In this document: positions 16,356 to 26,040 of the stretch, piece after piece
Position numbering within the stretch: position 1 is the stretch's first letter
Layout: each line of letters begins with the position of its first letter
Assembly (NCBI GenBank): GCA_963713815.1
Contig: CAVQNH010000026.1
Location: 124,001 to 188,000, forward strand
Direction: 5' to 3'
DNA length: 64,000 nt
Source of the DNA: RYN-230 sp963713815
GTDB taxonomy: Bacteria > Actinomycetota > Actinomycetes > Streptosporangiales > Streptosporangiaceae
Notes under the pieces: model-generated
Database searches by the model: none
What the model saw: the letters and a program-made list of their open reading frames with translations, nothing else
What the model was told of the DNA's origin: nothing
Translations under genes and position numbers: made by a program

Positions 16356-16646
16356 ATGAGTACCCCACTTCGGCCCCGGACCACTATTGCGTTCTTCATG
16401 CAGGCAGCGATTTCCTTCGCTGTCTCCCTCGCGGTCACCATCATCGGCATCGGTTATCTGCACGACTCGCGCTGGGTGCGCGCCTTCCTCGCGCTCGGCC
16501 TGCTCTACGTGGTCACCTCATCGTTCACGCTGGCCAAGTGCATCCGCGATCGGCAGGAGGAAGGCGTCATCGTCAGCCGAGTCGATCAGGCCAGGCTGGA
16601 CAAACTGCTGGCGGAACAGGATCTCCTCCGAGTCGGCGACCACTAA
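16356..16646 (+). CDS. YiaA/YiaB-like two-helix inner-membrane protein
   Basis: 96 residues with two membrane segments, ISFAVSLAVTIIGIGYLH and ALGLLYVVTSSFTLAKC, followed by a charged helix (DRQEEGVIVSRVDQARL). This matches the YiaA/YiaB two-helix family of unknown function. The start at 16356 is chosen because the family begins directly before the helices; the ribosome-binding site is weak. An inverted repeat sits 36 bp upstream. Confidence 0.75.
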   Translation: MSTPLRPRTTIAFFMQAAISFAVSLAVTIIGIGYLHDSRWVRAFLALGLLYVVTSSFTLAKCIRDRQEEGVIVSRVDQARLDKLLAEQDLLRVGDH

Positions 16647-16662
16647 CGGTCGGCACGGTTAT

Positions 16663-16685
16663 ACCGGGTCCCACCCTGGTTTTTA
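16663..16685 (+). terminator. Rho-independent-like terminator
   Basis: ACCGGGT and ACCCTGGT pair with one bulge and are followed by TTTTTAT, unusual in such GC-rich sequence. It lies between the convergent YiaA-like gene and SDR. Confidence 0.45.
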
Positions 16686-16740
16686 TCGGCGGGAAGCAGC
16701 CGAGCAGGCTGGTCAGCGGGCGGCGTAATCGCCGGCCCGG

Positions 16741-17544
16741 CTACATCCAGCCGCCGTCGGCGGCGAGCGTGGACCCGTTGAGGTACGCCGCGTCGGGCGA
16801 GACGAGGAAGGCGATCGCGGCGGCGATCTCCTCGGGGTCGGCGAGGCGCCCGAGCGAGGCGTGCAAGCCGATCTGGGTGCCGGGCGGCAGGTCATGCCCG
16901 CGTAGCAGCGGGTGGGTGTAATGCCGGGAGTTCTCGGCGGCCATATCGGTGGCGGTGCCCCCTGGGGCGATGGCGTTGATGGCGATGTTCCGGGCCGCCA
17001 GCTCGGGGGCCAGGTTGCGGGCCAGTGCCACGACCGCTGCCTTGCTGGCCGCGTACAGGCTGTGCTCGAAGACGGCGATGCCGGCGCTCACCGAGGACAT
17101 CAGGACGATCCGGCCCCCGCCGGTCATCAGCGGCACCGCGGCCTGAACGGCATACAGCTGGCCCGCCACGTTGGTGTCGAATACCCGCCGGAAGTCCTCC
17201 TCGGTGATGCCGGCCAGCGGCCCGAAGTACTCCACCCCCGCGTTGCTGATCAGCACGTCGAGGCCGCCCATGCTGTCCGCGGCCTGCCGCGCTAGCGTCT
17301 GCGCCGCGGCCCGGTCCCGCACGTCACAGTGGAACGCGAACGCCGTGTGGCCAGCGCCGGTGAGCTCGGCCACCAGCGCGCGGGCCTGCTCAGCATGGCG
17401 ATAGTAGGTGACAGTGACGGCCGCGCCCTCGGCGGCCAGCCGGCGGGCCACGGCGGCCCCGATGCCGCGGCTACCGCCCGTGACCAGCGCCCTGGAATTG
17501 GCCAGACGTTGCATGAGGTCATTCTTCACCTGGTAGCCGCCCAT
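16741..17544 (-). CDS. SDR-family oxidoreductase
   Basis: 267 residues: ALVTGGSRGIGAAVARRLAA binds the cofactor, DVLISNAGVEYFGPL follows, the catalytic Ser is in LMSSVSAG and the Tyr/Lys in YAASKAAVVALAR. The ending GSTLAADGGWM is standard. Starts at 17544 or at 17514 (MQRLANSRALVTGG) are possible; neither has a strong Shine-Dalgarno. It is divergent from the SnoaL gene, with a 41-bp palindrome between them, so the pair is probably co-regulated. Confidence 0.85.
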   Translation of the reverse strand: MGGYQVKNDLMQRLANSRALVTGGSRGIGAAVARRLAAEGAAVTVTYYRHAEQARALVAELTGAGHTAFAFHCDVRDRAAAQTLARQAADSMGGLDVLISNAGVEYFGPLAGITEEDFRRVFDTNVAGQLYAVQAAVPLMTGGGRIVLMSSVSAGIAVFEHSLYAASKAAVVALARNLAPELAARNIAINAIAPGGTATDMAAENSRHYTHPLLRGHDLPPGTQIGLHASLGRLADPEEIAAAIAFLVSPDAAYLNGSTLAADGGWM

Positions 17545-17658
17545 TTCCGCGGTTGAAGCGTTTGCGGGGCTACTTCGCCCGCGGTCCTGGACTGAGGCGG
17601 CGGTGATCAGCGCGCGCAGGATCGGCTCGGTGGTGCCAGCGGCGACGCGGCCCTTGAT

Positions 17659-17699
17659 GCAACTGATCGGTTGCCATAGTATGGCAACCGATCAGTTGC
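17659..17699. promoter_or_regulatory. 41-bp perfect palindromic operator
   Basis: Two 20-bp arms (left 17659-17678, right 17680-17699) are exact reverse complements around a single G. Each arm contains a smaller pseudo-palindrome (GCAACTGATCGGTTGC in the left), and CATAGTATG sits in the centre. It lies between the divergent SDR and SnoaL genes. The nested layout suits two regulator dimers, as with TetR-family repressors; no regulator gene is adjacent. Confidence 0.75.
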
Positions 17700-17761
17700 T
17701 ACATGTGGGTGGCAGCGCAGACAGGGCCCGCCGCGAGGCACAAGCCCGGGAAAGAGTGATC

Positions 17762-18178
17762 ATGGCTCAGGTAACGGACAACATCGAGATCATCACGCGC
17801 TTCGAGCACGCGTTCCGCGCGGCCGACCAGGCGACGATCGGCGAGCTCTGCGACCCGGGCCTGGTCGACCACAATCCAGCGCCCGACGAAGAGCCGACGC
17901 TGGCCGGCTTCAGGCAGAAGGTCGCGGGCTTCAAGGCGATCTTCCCCGACCTGGAGGAGGACCTGCAGGACATCATCGCCAGCGGCGACACCGTCGCGAC
18001 CCGGTGGGTCGTGACCGGTTCTCAGCAGCAGGAGTTCATGGGGATCCCCGCCTCCGGCCAGCCGATCAGGGTCGAGGGCATGAACTTCTACCGCCTCAAG
18101 GACGGCCGCGTGACCGACATGTGGACGCAGTTCGACGGCGTCGCCCTGATGCAGCAACTCGGCGCCATCCCGGCCTGA
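17762..18178 (+). CDS. SnoaL-like polyketide cyclase / ester cyclase-family protein
   Basis: 138 residues with the NTF2-like fold: IEIITRFEHAFRAADQATIG, LVDHNPAPDEEP, the central MGIPASGQPIRVEGMNFYRL and the end VTDMWTQFDGVALMQQLG. The start at 17762 follows GGGAAAGAGTGATC; the open frame upstream covers the palindrome and is non-coding. The family includes cyclases and dehydratases, but most members are unassigned. It is divergent from the SDR under the 41-bp palindrome. Confidence 0.85.
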   Translation: MAQVTDNIEIITRFEHAFRAADQATIGELCDPGLVDHNPAPDEEPTLAGFRQKVAGFKAIFPDLEEDLQDIIASGDTVATRWVVTGSQQQEFMGIPASGQPIRVEGMNFYRLKDGRVTDMWTQFDGVALMQQLGAIPA

Positions 18179-18186
18179 CGGCCAGG

Positions 18187-19242
18187 TCAGCTCCCAGCCG
18201 TGCGGATGAGGCCCAGGGAGCGGGCCCGGCTGACTGCCTCGTCCCTGGTGTGGACGCCGAGCCTCTTATACAGGCGCGACGCTCGTTCCTTGGCTGCGGA
18301 CCGGGAGATGCCCAGCTTGTCGGCGATGACAGAGAAGGATATTGGCTTGGGGAGGTACCGGAGTATCTGGGCCTCGGCCATGGTGACCGACGCCGCCCTG
18401 ACCCGGGCGTCGGCCTCGCTGGCCGCCTCCGCGGCCACCTCGTCAGCCGCGCCGATGACCGCCAGGGACTCGGCCAGATGCGCCGCCGCCACTTCGTCGT
18501 CGGCTTCGATGGTGGCGGCGTCTTCGGCTACGGCGTCAGCGGTGGCCAGGTCGGCGGCCGCCACGATCAGCCCAGCTGTGGTCAGCGCGGTGACGGCCTC
18601 GTGGGCAGCCGCCTCCTCCACCAGCCCGGCAGTGATCAGCGCGCGGACGGCGGCAGCGGCCGCGGCCGACTGGATCTGCTCTGACTCGGCCACCGCCTCG
18701 GCCGCTTCGGCTCTGGCCGCGACCACTGCCAGCAACGCATCGGCCTCCTCGGCCTGGGCCAGGGCGATAACCTCCGACGCCTCCTCCATGGCGGCGACCT
18801 CGGCTCCGACCACCAGCCCGGTCTCGGCGGTCAGGAAGCCCTCGCCGATCAGAAAGCCGCCGCTCTCGGCGATCGCGTCGAACAGCGGCGCGGCCCAGTG
18901 GTGCTCGACGAGCAGAAAGGCCAAAGCGGTCCCCGGCTGGAGAGACTCGGCCAGAGCCTGCGCATCGGCCGGGTCAAAGGCCGCCGGGCCGCCAGCGGGC
19001 GCCGGCCTGACCGCTCCGCCGTCCGCAGCGGGGACGACCGCCGCCAGGAGCGACCCGAAGTCCTCGTCACTACCGACCGCCAGCCGTTCGATAGTGCCGT
19101 CCTGGCTTTTGCCCACGAAGAGCATGTCGAGAAGGCGGAGAACTCCCCGGCCGCGCAGCCGGTCCACTTCGGCCAGGATGCGGTCCTCAGCACCGGCGTC
19201 GCGGCTGAAGCTCAGGGCGATTACCTGCAGCGGTGCGGTCAT
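18187..19242 (-). CDS. DUF1269-like/Ala-Glu-rich/LuxR helix-turn-helix fusion
   Basis: 351 residues in three parts. Residues 1-~140 look like the DUF1269/DUF6325 family (VIALSFSRDAGAEDRILAEV, LAFLLVEHHWAAPLFDAIAE). Residues ~145-285 are an Ala/Glu-rich, probably coiled-coil helix. The last ~65 are a LuxR-type HTH: AEAQILRYLPKPISFSVIAD, KLGISRSAAKERASRLYKRL. GGAGAGCAACG precedes the ATG. It is probably a DNA-binding regulator with an unusual sensory half. Neighbours give no target; it is convergent with SnoaL. Confidence 0.75.
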   Translation of the reverse strand: MTAPLQVIALSFSRDAGAEDRILAEVDRLRGRGVLRLLDMLFVGKSQDGTIERLAVGSDEDFGSLLAAVVPAADGGAVRPAPAGGPAAFDPADAQALAESLQPGTALAFLLVEHHWAAPLFDAIAESGGFLIGEGFLTAETGLVVGAEVAAMEEASEVIALAQAEEADALLAVVAARAEAAEAVAESEQIQSAAAAAAVRALITAGLVEEAAAHEAVTALTTAGLIVAAADLATADAVAEDAATIEADDEVAAAHLAESLAVIGAADEVAAEAASEADARVRAASVTMAEAQILRYLPKPISFSVIADKLGISRSAAKERASRLYKRLGVHTRDEAVSRARSLGLIRTAGS

Positions 19243-19348
19243 CGTTGCTCTCCTTGGTCAGGCCCGTAGTGCCGCCGACGGTATCACCGGGCGATGTCAC
19301 CGCCCGTGGTGTACACGCACCCCGGACTACTTCGGCACGGTTTGCTCA

Positions 19349-19922
19349 TCAAGTCGATGCGATGAAGGAGGCCAGCTTCTGGATGCGCCCCACGATGTCC
19401 TCGTGGACGGTATCCGTGGGGCGGTCACCATTGACGGTAAACATCCATTCCCGGCCTGCGTAGTACTCGAGCAGGGGCAGGGTATTTTCCTGGTACACCT
19501 GCAAACGGTGCTCGATAACAGACTGGGTGTCCTCTGAGCCTCGGCCGCGGGCCAGCAGCCGGCGCTATCAGCTCCTCGCGGGGGACGTCGAGATGGATCG
19601 CGGCCTGCACCTCAGCCCCGAGGGCCCGGACCACGTCGTAGGATGCCTTGGCTTGATCGACGGTCCGCGGAAACCCGTCGAGCACATAGCCGCTCGCCGC
19701 GGCCAGCACGGGTTTGCGCAGCATGTCCATCACGACGCCGTCCGGGACCAGGTCACCTTTGTCAACATAGGACTTCACCCTCAGCCCCAGCGGTGTCCGG
19801 TCCCTGACGTGCTGGCGCAGCAGGTCTCCGCTGGAGATGTGCGCGATGCCGAACCGCTTGGCCAGCAGTTCGGAGTGCGTTCCCTTGCCGGAGCCTGGAG
19901 CACCGATCAGGAGCAGGCGCAT
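19349..19922 (-). pseudogene. adk: Adenylate kinase, single-base frameshift
   Basis: The N-terminal 115 residues are a textbook adenylate kinase: LLLIGAPGSGKGTHSELLAK (P-loop), ISSGDLLRQHV and VLDGFPRTVDQA. After HLDVPREELI one extra base (about 19565) shifts the frame. Removing it gives RRLLARGRGSEDTQSVIEHR, then LQVYQENTLPLLEYYAG and a stop at 19349, a full ~190-residue enzyme. It would interconvert ATP+AMP and 2 ADP. It is isolated from the ribosomal-protein/secY context of the usual adk, so it is probably an extra copy. The break may be a sequence error. Confidence 0.8.
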
Positions 19923-20001
19923 CTGACTACTCGCCCTGCCCGGCGACCGCCAGGCAGCCCGCGCTCACCGGATCGCTCATCGCCCCTCCGGGATTCCACA
20001 T

Positions 20002-20451
20002 CTACTTCCACTCCTCCCCGCGAGTACTGCGGCGGACTCCGCATTGACTGCCGGCTGCAGGCCGCATGGCCTGACTTTCGCTGTTATGGCGGCCCGTTGT
20101 CAACGCCCACGTCACAGCCGCCTCGCCAGGTGCTTTCCCGGGGGTGATCTGCGCGGGGAGTCCTCGGCGGCTCGCCATCGCTGCTTCCATCTGCTCGATC
20201 TGGACGCGCAACGCCTCGATCCGGTCCTCGACGACATGTGCCCAGCGCCGGGTGGCTCCGGGCCCGGCCAGGATGCCTGCGATCTCTTCAAGGCTCATCC
20301 GGCCAGTTTCCTTCCAGTGCCGGATGATCGCTGGCCGGCGCGATCCCGGCGGGCTCGTGCCAGCGCCGGCCTGCCGGGAGGCTGGGCTGAGGGGGCGGCG
20401 CCGTTCGTGATGGCTGATCGCGGAGGCCCGCAGCCCGCGACTCCCGGCCAC
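20002..20451 (-). pseudogene. MerR-family regulator, damaged
   Basis: The core IIRHWKETGRMSLEEIAGIL and VVEDRIEALRVQIEQMEAA are the MerR dimerisation-helix region. Upstream, RASAISHHERRRPLSPASRQAG resembles a MerR winged-helix start (usually ...SAIRYYERRGLL...). The wing expected after RQAG is scrambled for ~15 residues, as if one base were lost and one gained near 20350-20370. The usual N-terminus (IDEVA) runs in frame past GTG 20451 without a better start. The C-terminal tail is longer than usual. Effector unknown. Confidence 0.55.
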
Positions 20452-20508
20452 CTCATCGATCGGCCGCCGGCGGCCAGGCGCGATCCTGACGGAGCCCGAT
20501 TCGACCGG

Positions 20509-21729
20509 TCAGGGAACGGGCGCCTGCTCCGGGACCATATCCGGGTCTTTGGCAGACGATCGCAGCAATTGCAGCGAGATGATGGGAAAAATAATGACAC
20601 TGAAAAGCCCGGCGGCGACGAGTGCAGCCGCGTTGGCCGGGCTGATGGCGTGCACCTGAAGCCCGATGGTGGTGGCGGCGACGATGAAGGGCAGCGACGT
20701 GGCCTGGAGCAGCCCTACGGCTGCGACATCACGGATGCTCGGCAGGGCGGACCGGTAGAGGACGGCGGGCAGTCCGCGCACGATCAGCAGGGCCAGCAGG
20801 AACAGCGGGACCCGCAGCACGGTGGAGGCGCTGGAGAACAGCACCGACAGGTTGAAGGTGAGCCCGCTGGTGACGAAGAAGACCGGGATGAGGAAGCCAT
20901 AGCCGATGGCATCGAGTTTCGGGTGGAACAGCGGGTGGCTGTGTTCGGCATCCGGGTCCACCAGGCGGAGGATCGCCCCGGCGATGAATGCGCCGAGGAT
21001 CGCCTCGAATCCTAGATGTGTGGCCACGGCGCCCAGGCCGACCACGAGCAGCATTGACAGTCGTATGCGAATCTGGGCTGAGGTGTCGGCCAGCTTGTTA
21101 ATCATCCTCGTGATCCACATTGACCGTTCGATGCGGAGCGTTGCGATGACGACGAGGACAACCAGGACGCCCAGCAGCGACAGCAGCAGCAGTTTGGGCC
21201 CTATGGCGATCGCGCGGCCCGAGAAGAACAGTGAGAGCAGAATGACCGGGCTGAGCTCGCCGAGCGAGGCCCCGGCGATCGCGAACTGGCCGACTGGACG
21301 GTCGGCTACACCCGCGTCCTCCAGGATGGGAACGATCAATCCCAGCGACGTGGCGATGAGAATGATCCCCACGAGCAGCGGGCTTTCGACGACGCCCGCT
21401 GCGTGAAGCACGATACCGATGATCAGGGCGAGCAGCGCGCTCAGGCCCAGCGCCAGTGCGGCCAGGCGGGCGCGGGGCCCGCGAAAGTGGCGGACATCGA
21501 TTGCCAGGCCGGCGAGGAAGAGCAGGAAGGCCAGCCCGATCGTCGACACCAGCCGTACCGCCTGGTCAGGTTGCACCAGGTCCAGTACCGCGGGGCCAAG
21601 CACGATCCCGGCGACGATCTCCAGCACCGGCCCGGGGACACGCACCCGCGGCACGGCCGCGAGAATCAACGGCACCGCCGCCGCGACCGCAAGCACGGCG
21701 ACGAGATTGTCGAAATTCATCGCGGACAC
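20509..21729 (-). CDS. Cation:proton antiporter (CPA2/Kef-type)
   Basis: 406 residues with about twelve membrane helices and no cytosolic TrkA domain. Recognisable parts are GPVLEIVAGIVLGPAVLDLV, LAFLLFLAGLAID, GIILIATSLGLIVPIL, LGFEAILGAFIAGAILRLVD and PVFFVTSGLTFNL, all typical of CPA2 exchangers. GTG 21729 is favoured by GGGAGG close upstream; ATG 21720 is the alternative. It would exchange Na+ or K+ for protons at the inner membrane. It is divergent from the arylsulfotransferase across 332 bp. Confidence 0.88.
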   Translation of the reverse strand: MSAMNFDNLVAVLAVAAAVPLILAAVPRVRVPGPVLEIVAGIVLGPAVLDLVQPDQAVRLVSTIGLAFLLFLAGLAIDVRHFRGPRARLAALALGLSALLALIIGIVLHAAGVVESPLLVGIILIATSLGLIVPILEDAGVADRPVGQFAIAGASLGELSPVILLSLFFSGRAIAIGPKLLLLSLLGVLVVLVVIATLRIERSMWITRMINKLADTSAQIRIRLSMLLVVGLGAVATHLGFEAILGAFIAGAILRLVDPDAEHSHPLFHPKLDAIGYGFLIPVFFVTSGLTFNLSVLFSSASTVLRVPLFLLALLIVRGLPAVLYRSALPSIRDVAAVGLLQATSLPFIVAATTIGLQVHAISPANAAALVAAGLFSVIIFPIISLQLLRSSAKDPDMVPEQAPVP

Positions 21730-22061
21730 CCTGCCTCCCGGGTTGTGGTGCCCGCATGACGCTTTCGTTCAGCGGGAAGATCTCCATGGGTCTTCGTATT
21801 GCCGATGCCACCAAGACTGATCTCCGCCGCTGCCCGTCGCGCCCGGTAAGGCCCCTGGTGCAGACCCCCCGGGGTGCCCGATCCCGGGGTTACGGGTCCA
21901 CGGCGCCGTCACGACCCCGGCAGGGGCAACTCGCGGCACGGGAACGTCTCGCCCACCTGACGTGGCTCCGGCTGAACACCGGAATTCCGCTCCTGCCACC
22001 CAGGAGAAGCAGCCCGCTGAACACGGGAACCGAAGGGGCCTGCTGCTACGACAGGAAGAGC
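21730..22061. other. Intergenic region, no gene recognised
   Basis: The 332-bp divergent gap holds one near-repeat (GCTGAACACCGGAA at 21971 and GCTGAACACGGGAA at 22016). I see no convincing ORF, RNA or operator; the frames that cross it lack start sites and family features. Confidence 0.5.
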
Positions 22062-23288
22062 ATGGGATCACCTGAACGGCTGCGGCACGCGCGCCGGGTT
22101 GCCGCGGTCATCGTCGCCGGCGCGGTCACCGCCGTGGCCGCGACAGCCTGCACCGCCGCGACTTCTGGCACCGGGGCTGCCTGTCACGCGCCGCCTTCCG
22201 GCGCTGCGGATCAGGCTCCGCCGGTCAAAGTGCTGACGCAGAGTGCGGACGATGGCAACGGTGATATTTTCGTCGCCCCGCAGGGCTGCGGCTACGCGAG
22301 CGGCCCGGAGATCATCAGCAGCACTGGCCGGGTGATCTGGTTCCGCGCCTTGCCGGCGGGCGAGTTCGCGACGGACTTCCGGACCCAGTCCTACCAGGGC
22401 AGGCCGGTGCTCACGTGGTTCCAGGGCAGGGGCCTGAGCGGCACCGACTACATCTACAACGACCGCTACCAGCAGATCGGCGTAGTGAGAGCCGGTAACG
22501 GCTACTTCACGGACTTTCACGAGTTCCTCGTCACGCCCTGGAACACGGCACTGATCACGGCCGACAAGTACGCGACCGCGAACCTGACCTCGATCGGCGG
22601 TCCCCCCGACCAGAAAGTCTTCGACGGCATCGTCCAGGAGATCGACATCCGCACCGGCAAGGTGCTCTTCCAGTGGAACAGCGCGGACCATGTCCCCTAC
22701 CGCGACAGCCACAACCCGCGGCCTGCCTCCGCGGCCATCCCCTGGGACTGGTTCCACATCAACGCCGTCCACCTCGACACCGACGGGAACCTGCTGATCA
22801 ACTCCCGCTACACCTGGACGACCTACAAGGTGAACCGGCACACCGGGAAGATCATCTGGGAGCTCGGCGGCCGGCAGAGCACGTTCAAGCTCACGGCGGC
22901 CCCCGGCCAGGTCCTCGACAGCGCGGGTGAGATCTTCGCCTTCCAGCACGACCCGGAGGCCATCGGGAACGGCGAGTACACGTTCTTCGACGATGAGTCC
23001 GACGGCACCACCAGGCTGCTGCCCCACAGCCGGGCCGTCACCGTGAAGCTGGATCTGACGACCAGGGTGGCGACCCTGGTGAAGTCCGTTGACCAGCCGG
23101 AGGGCCTGGTGACCCCGGCCGAGGGGAACGCGCAGACCACCCGCAACGGGGACTTGTTCGTCGGCTGGGGCGAGCTGCCTTACATCTCCGAGTTCAGCCC
23201 ATCCGGGCATCTGCTGTTCAGCGCAGAGTTCCCGGCTGGCGTCAGCACCTACCGCGCCTACCGCCTGCCCTGGCACCCGGCCAGCTAG
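22062..23288 (+). CDS. Arylsulfotransferase-family (ASST-like) lipoprotein
   Basis: 408 residues. The N-terminus has RLRHARRVAAVIVAGAVTAV then AATACTAA, a lipoprotein signal with a lipobox-like Cys. The rest is a beta-propeller of the arylsulfotransferase family: GYASGPEIISSTGRVIWFRA, FTDFHEFLVTPWNTALIT, IPWDWFHINAVHLDTDGNLL, FAFQHDPEAIGNGEYTFFDD. The His residues in the HEF and FHINAV segments are in family positions. Such proteins act outside the cytoplasmic membrane; many actinobacterial members have no proven sulfotransferase activity. ATG 22062 follows AGGAAGAGC. Confidence 0.87.
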   Translation: MGSPERLRHARRVAAVIVAGAVTAVAATACTAATSGTGAACHAPPSGAADQAPPVKVLTQSADDGNGDIFVAPQGCGYASGPEIISSTGRVIWFRALPAGEFATDFRTQSYQGRPVLTWFQGRGLSGTDYIYNDRYQQIGVVRAGNGYFTDFHEFLVTPWNTALITADKYATANLTSIGGPPDQKVFDGIVQEIDIRTGKVLFQWNSADHVPYRDSHNPRPASAAIPWDWFHINAVHLDTDGNLLINSRYTWTTYKVNRHTGKIIWELGGRQSTFKLTAAPGQVLDSAGEIFAFQHDPEAIGNGEYTFFDDESDGTTRLLPHSRAVTVKLDLTTRVATLVKSVDQPEGLVTPAEGNAQTTRNGDLFVGWGELPYISEFSPSGHLLFSAEFPAGVSTYRAYRLPWHPAS

Positions 23289-23369
23289 GCAGCCGGGGGC
23301 ACGCTCGCAGGCCGGGGATGCCTTCTGTCTACGGCTCGCCCGCAGCCCCGTTGCGCGGGATGCGGTTCT

Positions 23370-24240
23370 TCACGGGGAACTGCGCTGGGGGGAGGGGAGC
23401 CGGTGAAGGTTGCGCGTGTAGCGGTGCCAGCGGTCGCGCATCGCCGCGCAGCTCAGGGCCAGTCCTGCCGTCGCGACGCAGGACCAGGCGATGGTCACGG
23501 CGTGCGCGGCGGCGGGTGGCCCGACCAGGAATCTGCCGGTGACGGGCGCGTACCAGGCGAGCGCGATGGCTGCGAAGCTGACGGGCGCGGCGATGGCCCC
23601 GCCGAGGTCGGCGTAGCGGGAGCGGTCGGCGCACGCTGCGGCGGCCACGGTGACCGCGCACCACCCGGTGAGCTGGGTTATCACCGGGTAGATGGCGGGC
23701 GGGTGGCTGAGGGCGTGCGGCGGGATGGTGTGGGCCACGATGCGCAGTTGCGCCCAGCAGGTCACCGCCAGAACCGGAGCGGCCAGCGCGACGTGGCCGG
23801 CCGGGGCCAGCCAGGCGGGGACGGGGGTGACCTGGGTCAGCGGCCGGAACGGGGTGCGGAGAATGAATGCCAGTGCTGCGATGGCGGGCAGGAAGGCCAG
23901 GCGCGCGGTGCCCAGGTCGAGCGGTGAATGGGAGGTGCGGGCGACGCGGGCCATGACGGCCAGGAAGGCCGTGCCGGCCAGGCAGCCGGTAATCAGCGTG
24001 ACCCATGGCATTGTCCGGGTGATGGGCCGGGCGAGGAGGGGCAGCGCGCGGAACCAGGACATGCGGGGCCGGCGCGCAGGCCGGCTTGGCTGGCCAGGGG
24101 CGGGCGGCACGCCCTCGGTGCGCGGGACGTGCGCAGGCCGCGGAGTGGCCAGCACCTCCGGTGCTGGGTCCGTCCTGGTCGGCGGGCCCGGCCGCGGCGG
24201 ATGATTCAGGCTGCGCCCCGGTGGCGCCCGGCGGGTTCAT
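23370..24240 (-). CDS. Multi-pass membrane protein of the ABC operon, N-terminal frameshift possible
   Basis: From GTG 24155 the frame gives 261 residues with about six helices (TRTMPWVTLITGCLAGTAFL, VALAAPVLAVTCWAQLRIV, AIAAPVSFAAIALAWYAP). The upstream permease stop overlaps an ATG at 24240 (ATGA), which opens MNPPGATGAQPESSAAAG in another frame; one extra base between 24155 and 24237 would join it. I therefore extend the gene to 24240. It is probably a membrane component of the sigma-controlled ABC system. It has no recognisable family. Confidence 0.6.
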
Positions 24241-26040
24241 GCCGTGCACACCGGGTTCTGCGGTCCGCTGCCCGGTCCCGGCGGCACGATCGGGATCCCC
24301 GGTCCGGCGGCCCGGGGGGGAGCCGGGGGGGCAGGCACGGCGGGCATGCGGATGCCGAGCGCGGCGGCGAGCTGGGCGTCGGTGGCGTGCCAGTTCAGCC
24401 AGGTAGCCCAGGCGCTCTTCAGGACGTGGGCGACCCTCTGTTCCGGCAGGCTCGTCATCGCGCTGGCCAGCAGGTACCCCGCGGCCGTGGTCTGCGGCAC
24501 CACGCCGGGCGCGACGTAGCTGGCGCCCGCGCCCGGTGAAGTCCAGATGGGGATGATGGTGTTGCGGACCCCCACCCCTTGGAAGCCCTGACCGGTCCCG
24601 GGGCCGCCCAGGCCATCCTGGAGCTCGCCCGCTGGAGGGCGGGTGGCCAGGATGGCCAGCCAGATCGCGATCGCCTCCCGCGCCTGGTCGAGCGGCACGC
24701 AGGGCAGGAACACGGGGCCGTCGGGGGTGCCGGTCGCCTGCGGCGGGAGGCGGACCGCCCACTCGGCGGCGGCCAGGGCCACGTCGAAGTGGGCGTCGGA
24801 CAGCTGGCCGCCAGTCGCGGGCCACGACCCGACCGGCAGGTAGATGGCCGATGCCGTGGCGGCGTTGCCCGGTGCTGCCTGCATCTGTGCTTGCCACTGG
24901 GACACCTGCCGCTCCGGATGGCCATGGGTGAGGGTCGGATCGAGCAGGTCCGGCGACAGGACCTGCCGGACCGTCAGCGGCTGGTCAGGCCGGGCGGGCA
25001 GGTGCGCGAGCACCCCGCTGACCGGCGCTTGCACTGATGCCAGGTCGCGGCCGAAGCCGGGGTAGAGGCAGTAGCGGACGTGGCTGACGGTGGTGCAGCG
25101 CTGCACCGAGGCCGGATCGGCGGCCTCGGTGACCAGGTGGTTCAGCTCCGGGGTCGGGATGGGGCGCAGCTGCAGTGCCCCGGCGAGGCAGGTCACCGCC
25201 AGGGCCAGGATGCCGGCCGTTGCCAGCCCGGCCCGGGCCCGGGCGCGGCCGGCGGTCACCGTCAGCGCGACTATCCCGGCCAGGACGGCGAGGCCGGCCA
25301 GTTCCAGCACGTGCGCGCCGGCGGGCGGATATCCGGCCATCGGGCCGGGCAGCCAGCCCAGCTCGATCTTGCGTCCACTCCCACGGGAGCAGCCAGATAC
25401 CACTTCCGGTGGCCGTGTGCGACGTGCCGGAGCTGAGGAGCAGCACCAGCGCGCCCAGCACTCCGGCCAGCGGATGCGGGAAACGCGTGCCGATAGCGAT
25501 CCCGGCCGCTCCCGCGGCGATCACCAGCAGCAGCCCGCCTGCCAGCACCGTGATGCTCGGCGTCCCGATAACGCCGCGTACCTGCACCACGGCGGCGGCC
25601 GCGCCGATCAGCAGCAGGCTGGCGGGCGCGGCGCCCGCCAGGCCAGCCAGATGGGCGAGGGTGCGGTGGCTGGCCGTGGCCGGGAAGCTGGCGTACAGGT
25701 CAGCCATGGCGTCCCTGCGGGGCCGCCCGGCGGCCAGCTGCGTGGCGACCAGCACGGCCATGGCCAGGACGAGCTGGCCGAACCCGATCCGCCAGGCGGC
25801 GTTCCACCACAACGGTTCCCTCGGCGAGATCAGGACCCAGGCCACGGCGCCGCCCGCCACCAGTCCAGCCAGCACCAGCAGGCTGCGGACCAGCAGGAGC
25901 GCCTCTACCCTGGCCACGCCCAGCACCGTCCGCAGCCGGGGGGCCCGGGACCGCGCCGTGACACGTGACCGGCCGCCCGCACCGGCCGGGGCGCCGGCGG
26001 CCGCGCTGCGCACGGCCGGTCCGCCTCCGGGAGCGGTCAT
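24237..26040 (-). pseudogene. ABC-2-type transporter permease-like membrane protein, frameshifted
   Basis: ATG 26040 overlaps the ATPase stop (ATGA). The first ~220 residues carry an N-terminal cytosolic stretch and about six helices (LLLVRSLLVLAGLVAGGAVA, GFGQLVLAMAVLVATQLAAG, PHPLAGVLGALVLLLSSGTS) to GIWLLPWEWT. One extra base at about 25371 then shifts the frame. The continuation KIELGWLPGPMAGYPPAGA gives another membrane block (ALTVTAGRARARAGLATAG) and a long outside domain with paired Cys residues, ending QNPVCTA at 24237. Restored length is ~600 residues. It probably forms the membrane part of an exporter with the ATPase at 26037. Confidence 0.65.
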
